Shown here: positions 61,384-64,000 of the stretch, one piece after another
How the letters are laid out: each line of letters opens with the position of its first letter
Position numbering within the stretch: the stretch's first letter is position 1
NCBI RefSeq assembly: GCF_000316685.1
Contig: NC_019680.1
Coordinates: 931,501-995,500 of the forward strand
DNA: 64,000 bases
Reading direction: 5' to 3'
From: Synechococcus sp. PCC 6312
Lineage (GTDB): Bacteria; Cyanobacteriota; Cyanobacteriia; Thermosynechococcales; Thermosynechococcaceae
Notes under the pieces: generated by a model
The model's database searches: none
Seen by the model: the letters and a program-made list of their open reading frames with translations, nothing else
What the model was told of the DNA's origin: nothing
Made by a program: the position numbers and the translations under genes

Positions 61384-62883
61384 TTAATCTGGCTGAGATT
61401 TCGGCAACCCCAAGCCATAGCGGGAGGCAGATCTCGCTTTACCGGCCGCGGCCCAGGCCTGGAGATGATGAACTTGTTCTGAGGCTGTGCGGGCAAGGGG
61501 AACCATTTCACTAGCGGCGGTCAAAATATCTTCAGTGGTGAAGTCCCGTTCCTGACTAAAGCCAATGTGCATCGCCTCGATAATACATTGTTCAATTTCC
61601 GCCCCGGAAAAATCAGGGGTTTCATAGGCCAGACGGTGGAGATCGTAATTGCGAATAGTTTGGGGCCGTAGTCGGGTCAGATGGACGTGGAAAATGGCTT
61701 CCCGTTCTTCACTGGTAGGCAACCCAACGAAGAAAATCTCATCAAAGCGGCCTTTCCGTAATAGTTCTGGGGGGAGGGCCTGGATATTATTCGCTGTAGC
61801 TACTACAAACACTGGGGATGTTTTCTCCGCCATCCAAGTAATAAAGGTTCCAAAGACGCGACTACTGGTTCCGGCATCTCCCCGCCCATCCATCCCCATA
61901 AAGGCCTTATCAATTTCGTCAATCCAAAGGACACAAGGGGCCAAAGCTTCGGCAATTTGGATCATTTGACGGGTGCGAGATTCCGACTCTCCGACCAGGC
62001 CCGCAAACAGCCGCCCCACATCCAAGCGCAACAGGGGTAACTGCCATTGGTGAGCAATCACTTTCGCGGTTAAGGATTTACCTGTGCCTTGAATTCCGAC
62101 TAGCAGCAAGCCGCGGGGATAAGGTAAGCCATACTGTCGCGCCCGTTCCGAAAAGGAGCCACCCCGCCGCAACAGCCAATCCTTGAGATTTTCCAGGCCG
62201 CCAATATCGGCCAACGTTTCTGTGGCTGGGGAGTAGTCTAAAATCTGGGTTTGCTGGAGAATTTGTCGCTTTTCCGCCAGAATTAAGTCCACATCCTCCA
62301 GGCTCAAGGCATTATTTTTGGCAATGGCCTGGCCCAAGACGCGGCGAATCCGTTCCAAGGTTAACCCCTGACAAGCCCGGACTAGCGCACCCAGGCCCTT
62401 TTCTGGGATGGTTTGCCCGAGTTGCTGCCAAAGATGACGGATTTCGGTTTCAATTTCATGGGCTTTGGGGAGGGGAAACTCCACCACCGTGATCGCATCG
62501 GCCAAGTCGGCGGGAATATTGACATTTGGAGAAATAATCAGGATGGTTTTCGGTTGCGCTTTCAAGAGTCGGGCTAGGTTCCGTAGTTTCCGAGAAATGG
62601 CCACATCCTCTAAAAATCGCTGAAAATCCCGTAAGACCAAAATGGCCGCAGCCGCAGTGGGGAGCTTTTCAACAAATTCCAAGGCCTGGAGTGGATTCCG
62701 TTTCCCAAAGCCCGCATCATTGGGATTACCTTGATAGCCCTCAACAAAGTCCCAAATATACACGGCTCGTTGGGGTTGCAAATCTTTGAGAATGGCTTCT
62801 AAGCGTTCTTCTTCACCTGTGGGGATAAACAATAGGGGGTATCTGGCCCGTAAGAGTAAATCCAAATCTGCTCGAAATCCCAT
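61384..62883 (-). CDS. ycf46: Ycf46-type AAA+ ATPase
   Basis: About 499 residues. The N-terminal half (LLLRARYPLLFIPTGEEERLE, AVYIWDFVEGY) is the Ycf46-specific part; the C-terminal half is a full AAA+ module: GIQGTGKSLTAKVIA (Walker A, about residue 264), CVLWIDEIDKAF (Walker B), GTFITWM and the arginine finger region RKGRFDEIFFVGLP. Ycf46 is conserved in cyanobacteria and plastids and has been linked to CO2 uptake regulation. It is preceded by DUF177/YceD and pixD on the same strand, with gaps of 19 and 41 bases. ATG 62883 chosen. Confidence 0.9.
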   Translation of the reverse strand: MGFRADLDLLLRARYPLLFIPTGEEERLEAILKDLQPQRAVYIWDFVEGYQGNPNDAGFGKRNPLQALEFVEKLPTAAAAILVLRDFQRFLEDVAISRKLRNLARLLKAQPKTILIISPNVNIPADLADAITVVEFPLPKAHEIETEIRHLWQQLGQTIPEKGLGALVRACQGLTLERIRRVLGQAIAKNNALSLEDVDLILAEKRQILQQTQILDYSPATETLADIGGLENLKDWLLRRGGSFSERARQYGLPYPRGLLLVGIQGTGKSLTAKVIAHQWQLPLLRLDVGRLFAGLVGESESRTRQMIQIAEALAPCVLWIDEIDKAFMGMDGRGDAGTSSRVFGTFITWMAEKTSPVFVVATANNIQALPPELLRKGRFDEIFFVGLPTSEEREAIFHVHLTRLRPQTIRNYDLHRLAYETPDFSGAEIEQCIIEAMHIGFSQERDFTTEDILTAASEMVPLARTASEQVHHLQAWAAAGKARSASRYGLGLPKSQPD

Positions 62884-62902
62884 CTGTATCCCATCCCTCA
62901 CC

Positions 62903-63430
62903 CTAAGGCTCTAACTGTTGCTTTAAGGCGGCTAAACTAGCCCAGCGATGATCCACTCGCTCTGGTCGTTCAGTTAAGTCAGATTGTCCATAAGTTGGCG
63001 AGAGTTCCACCTCCAGGCCCCGACAATCGACTTGGCAAATTTGGGGATGGGGCAAACTCAAACAGAGCTGCTGATAGAGCCAATCTTGGGGATCAAAGTC
63101 ACCTTGGGCCGGTAAACGTTCTAATAAATCCAGTTCTTGGCTACCTGTTTCGATCCCTGCCTCTAAGTCATCCGATTCCAACCAAATTAATTCCTCCACC
63201 TGGCACAAAATTCGCTGGTTATACTGCTGCAAACACCGATCACAGGTCAGGTTAATGATGGTTTTGGCCTCAGTGGCGACCTGTAAGTAGGAACTCTGAT
63301 GTTGCACTGTGATCCAGCCTTGAATCGGGGTCAAACTGACAAACTCAGCCAAAATGAACTTAAAGTCCTGGCGCCAGGTTTGCTGGGGGAGCTTGGTTAA
63401 GCCCGGAATCGAGAGGGGAGCCAGTTCCAT
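62903..63430 (-). CDS. YceD/DUF177 family protein
   Basis: About 175 residues. The zinc-type pair LTCDRCLQ plus the downstream Glu-rich EELIWLES and DPQDWLYQQLCLSLPHP..C..DCRGLE are diagnostic of DUF177. In bacteria this family precedes rpmF and is associated with 23S rRNA accumulation. Here it precedes ycf46. ATG 63430 has GGAGA about 8 bases upstream; the frame is open further into pixD. Confidence 0.85.
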   Translation of the reverse strand: MELAPLSIPGLTKLPQQTWRQDFKFILAEFVSLTPIQGWITVQHQSSYLQVATEAKTIINLTCDRCLQQYNQRILCQVEELIWLESDDLEAGIETGSQELDLLERLPAQGDFDPQDWLYQQLCLSLPHPQICQVDCRGLEVELSPTYGQSDLTERPERVDHRWASLAALKQQLEP

Positions 63431-63471
63431 GATTTTATTCTCCTCAGTCTCCTTGATCGCTATCCCCCTGA

Positions 63472-63897
63472 CTAACCTTGTAACGCATGCATATCCATCA
63501 ACAAACTCAAACATTGTTTAGCATTCATCGTTGAGGGATCAAACAACGCACCGGAGCAGTACTTCATCCGAATCTCCCGAATCGTGGCGGGTTCGTTAAT
63601 GTCCCACTGAATCAGACGCATTGACCATTTCGTGAAAGCCCGGCAATCAATCGGCCCAAATTCTACTAACTCTGGATCCGTATGGCGGGGATCATTCAAG
63701 ATGCGGGCATAGGTTTCACTGATTTGTTTCCGATCACCTTCCAAGGCCTGGACAAAGCGATTATTCCCAAAGCAAAGAATCCCGGTGATCCCATCCCGCG
63801 CGTTGTTGACTTCTGACTTGGCCATAATGTCCCGCAAATCTGGATAGGCTAAGTCGGCCCGCCCGGTACTTAAATACAACAGCCGATGCAAACTCAT
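63472..63897 (-). CDS. pixD: BLUF-domain blue-light sensor, PixD-like
   Basis: 141 residues, essentially a BLUF domain plus two C-terminal helices. The flavin-switch residues fall at PixD positions: Tyr8 (LLYLS), Gln50 (FVQALEG), Trp91 and Met93 (KWSMR), with Asn31/32 present. BLUF binds FAD; light shifts the hydrogen bonding of Tyr and Gln. PixD decamers bind the PatA-like response regulator PixE to control phototaxis; no pixE is in view. Downstream genes are DUF177 and ycf46. Confidence 0.92.
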   Translation of the reverse strand: MSLHRLLYLSTGRADLAYPDLRDIMAKSEVNNARDGITGILCFGNNRFVQALEGDRKQISETYARILNDPRHTDPELVEFGPIDCRAFTKWSMRLIQWDINEPATIREIRMKYCSGALFDPSTMNAKQCLSLLMDMHALQG

Positions 63898-64000
63898 CCC
63901 CACCTTCCTTTATCCTGCTGATGGATGTCCTTTTCTAGTTTTGCACGTTGCTGGCCGGGTCTGTAGGTCTGTTGCCCACCATGAAAATTTGTAAGTCTCG

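Noticed and set aside
1-64000. CRISPR arrays, rRNA genes, intact transposase genes, integrase genes
   Set aside because: Looked for and not found; repeats present are the short elements listed.

Overview
This window is a piece of a cyanobacterial chromosome. The cyanobacterial signature genes are hemJ, ftrV, infC, crtE, mnmE, a Ycf36/CGLD27 gene, ycf46, pixD, glpX (FBP/SBPase), an Amt transporter with an NtcA box, and several small proteins known only from cyanobacteria. The HIP1 octamer GCGATCGC was not seen, while CAGGCC/GGCCTGG and the palindrome CCAGGCCTGG occur throughout. GC content near the middle of the range and this oligonucleotide usage suggest a lineage near Synechococcus PCC 6312/Thermosynechococcus; this is inference, not a database result.

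Layout. 1-5.8 kb: 3' end of sufD, ycf36-like, a fungal-type cytosine deaminase, an HdrB-like protein, hemJ, aspS. 5.8-8.1 kb: accessory DNA with a TGGCGTTACCCA inverted-repeat element, a DUF4278 gene, and an isolated integron-type gene cassette. The cassette is a broken nuclease-like gene with its own attC site, interrupted by a 141-bp MITE-like insertion. 8.1-22.4 kb: HpnP-like radical SAM, DUF4253, a Deg protease, pgsA, menE, folD, crtE, a PAP2-like protein, mnmE, an AAC(3)-I-like acetyltransferase, glpX, tRNA-Trp, rplS, a rhomboid protease, infC. 22.5-29.9 kb: one giant secreted gene with a haemagglutinin-type N-terminus, internal repeats and a C-terminal CHAT protease domain. 30-33.9 kb: ftrV, small cyanobacterial genes (one behind a triple HLR1/RpaB box), an aldehyde dehydrogenase. 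34-48.6 kb: a metallo-beta-lactamase-fold protein, alpha-E plus transglutaminase pair, purC, truB, a CobW/WD40/cupin operon, amt, ftsEX, a WecG-type glycosyltransferase, DedA, and a toxin-like nuclease with a small partner.

48.6-55.9 kb: recG followed by a composite accessory island. The island holds a PD-(D/E)XK-like two-gene module, Uma2, BrnT/BrnA, and a HxlR regulator divergent from a carboxymuconolactone-decarboxylase-like protein. It is bounded by a second copy of the recG 3' end whose seven differences are all synonymous, and it contains nested fragments of a second Uma2 3' end. Beyond it lie a PDDEXK-like gene, a PIN-domain remnant and another decayed gene. 56-64 kb returns to core genes: an ion channel with an atypical filter, GH57, a metallophosphoesterase, DUF5340, and the pixD-DUF177-ycf46 cluster.

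Working together: the housekeeping genes cover photosynthetic carbon fixation (glpX), redox control (ftrV), tetrapyrrole, isoprenoid and quinone synthesis (hemJ, crtE, menE), translation (aspS, infC, rplS, truB, mnmE, trnW), cell division (ftsEX) and nitrogen uptake (amt). The most unusual material is the lone gene cassette at 6.8-7.7 kb, the recG-bounded island at 51-54.8 kb, the toxin-like pair at 47.7-48.4 kb, and the CHAT-haemagglutinin gene.
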